A stretch of 53,085 nucleotides of DNA from an uncultured Prevotella sp. (GTDB lineage Bacteria; Bacteroidota; Bacteroidia; Bacteroidales; Bacteroidaceae): assembly GCA_937907705.1 (NCBI GenBank), contig CALCVP010000071.1, positions 1-53,085 of the forward strand, read 5' to 3'. Positions 52,554 through 53,085 of this stretch are shown here, in pieces. The translations under genes and the position numbers were made by a program. Positions within the stretch are counted from its first letter, which is position 1; every line of letters begins with the position of its first letter. Below the pieces are notes generated by a model. The model had not been told where the DNA came from. It worked only from the letters and a program-made list of their open reading frames with translations, and made no database searches.

Positions 52554-53085
52554 ATGGACATCATAGAACTATACGAAGGCTTAAAAGGCAGGTACAAAAG
52601 TTACCTTGAAAGTTTCATAACCATAAAGGATGAACGAATCAGGGAAAAAGTCAGTGAATCTATCAAAAACGAAGAGTTATGGTCTAAGGCTTTGATTCAA
52701 TTCAATCCAAACTTTGAGAAGGGAACAGGCGTGAAAGAACTTGTTGCCAAGGGGCTTCCTGTCCACAAAGATTTGGAGTACTTCTTCGACAAACCTTTCT
52801 ATAAACACCAACAAGAAGCTATAGAGTTAGGTTGTCAAGACAAAGAATTCATCGTTACGTCAGGAACAGGTTCCGGTAAGTCACGTACCTTTATGGCAAC
52901 TATATTTAATTATGTTCTACTACACGAAGAGGCATGCAAGGACAAGACTATAGCCATTATTGTCTATCCTATGAATGCTTTAATCAATTCCCAAGCAGAG
53001 GAACTTAGTCGCTACAAGGCTGAATTTGAGGAAAGGACTGGTCGTTCTTGTCCTTTCACTTTTGGCAAATATACAGGCCAAGAGA
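52554..53085 (+). CDS. DEAD/DEAH-box helicase, 5' part only (runs off the window)
   Basis: The first 177 codons of a large protein. After a helical N terminus, FYKHQQEAIELG (about 82-93) is a Q-motif-like segment, VTSGTGSGKSRTF (about 101-113) is Walker A/motif I, and IIVYPMNALINSQAEELSRY (about 135-154) is motif Ia. This style (SGTGSGK, YPMNAL) is that of long superfamily 2 helicases with a C-terminal DUF1998, which in known cases belong to phage-defence systems such as DISARM and Druantia; that link is inferred, since the rest is not visible. Start ATG at 52554 follows AAAGAG. Codons end in C (ATC, TTC, GAC) somewhat more than in neighbouring genes. Confidence 0.75.
   Translation, partial: MDIIELYEGLKGRYKSYLESFITIKDERIREKVSESIKNEELWSKALIQFNPNFEKGTGVKELVAKGLPVHKDLEYFFDKPFYKHQQEAIELGCQDKEFIVTSGTGSGKSRTFMATIFNYVLLHEEACKDKTIAIIVYPMNALINSQAEELSRYKAEFEERTGRSCPFTFGKYTGQE

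Overview
This is a chromosomal segment of an anaerobic Bacteroidales bacterium, most likely Prevotellaceae. Evidence: many promoters of the Bacteroidota type (-33 TTTG, about 20 bases, -7 TAnnTTTG); few Shine-Dalgarno sites; a complete Na+-NQR operon; a succinate-to-propionate pathway of Bacteroidales layout; SusC-era style outer-membrane proteins, surface lipoproteins and a pectate lyase with a short C-terminal tail typical of Prevotella secreted enzymes. The genus is inferred, not proven.

Layout. 0-2 kb: pyrK-pyrD (minus). 2.2-3.4 kb: pepT. 3.7-7.8 kb: two membrane transporters that both carry RCK_C domains (a CPA2 antiporter and an AspT/YidE-type exchanger). 8.2-10.9 kb: membrane part of a Na+-pumping methylmalonyl-CoA decarboxylase (lamin-tail/OadG fusion, biotin carrier, OadB). 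11-16 kb: orphan LuxR-type regulator and mutA-mutB. 16.7-18.5 kb: secreted pectate lyase. 18.7-20.1 kb: infC-rpmI-rplT (minus). 20.35 kb: tRNA-Arg(CCG) followed by a truncated integrase. 21.3-24.3 kb: TonB-receptor-like barrel. 24.5-28.8 kb: aroB, then rarA-hydroxyacid dehydrogenase-TRIC (minus). 29.2-35.1 kb: nqrABCDEF (minus). 35.3-41.4 kb: DNA alkylation repair, pyridoxamine kinase, lipoprotein-cdd, OmpA lipoprotein, mtgA. 41.5-44 kb: UvrD/PcrA helicase. 44.2-47 kb: small basic protein, DUF4270 lipoprotein, single-domain glycogen synthase (minus). 47.2-48.5 kb: panC, panD. 48.7-51.4 kb: mce-mmdA-mmdE-like-biotin carrier (minus). 51.4-52.3 kb: gene-free, repeat-rich. 52.3 kb to the end: broken XRE regulator and the start of a large DEAD/DEAH helicase, possibly the edge of a defence locus.

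How it fits together. MutAB converts succinyl-CoA to methylmalonyl-CoA, Mce epimerises it, and MmdA with a biotin carrier and OadB/OadG-like membrane subunits decarboxylates it to propionyl-CoA while exporting Na+. Na+-NQR is a second Na+ pump, so the window holds much of a sodium-based energy economy. The decarboxylase genes are divided between two loci 40 kb apart, each with its own biotin carrier.

Main unexpected structure: two inverted copies (about 95% identical, 150 bp) of a miniature transposon with 18-bp terminal inverted repeats and 5-bp target duplications; a family of degenerate dispersed palindromic repeats near gene ends; two separate arrays of three 22-bp tandem units; and two real genes under 51 codons (45 and 50 aa).
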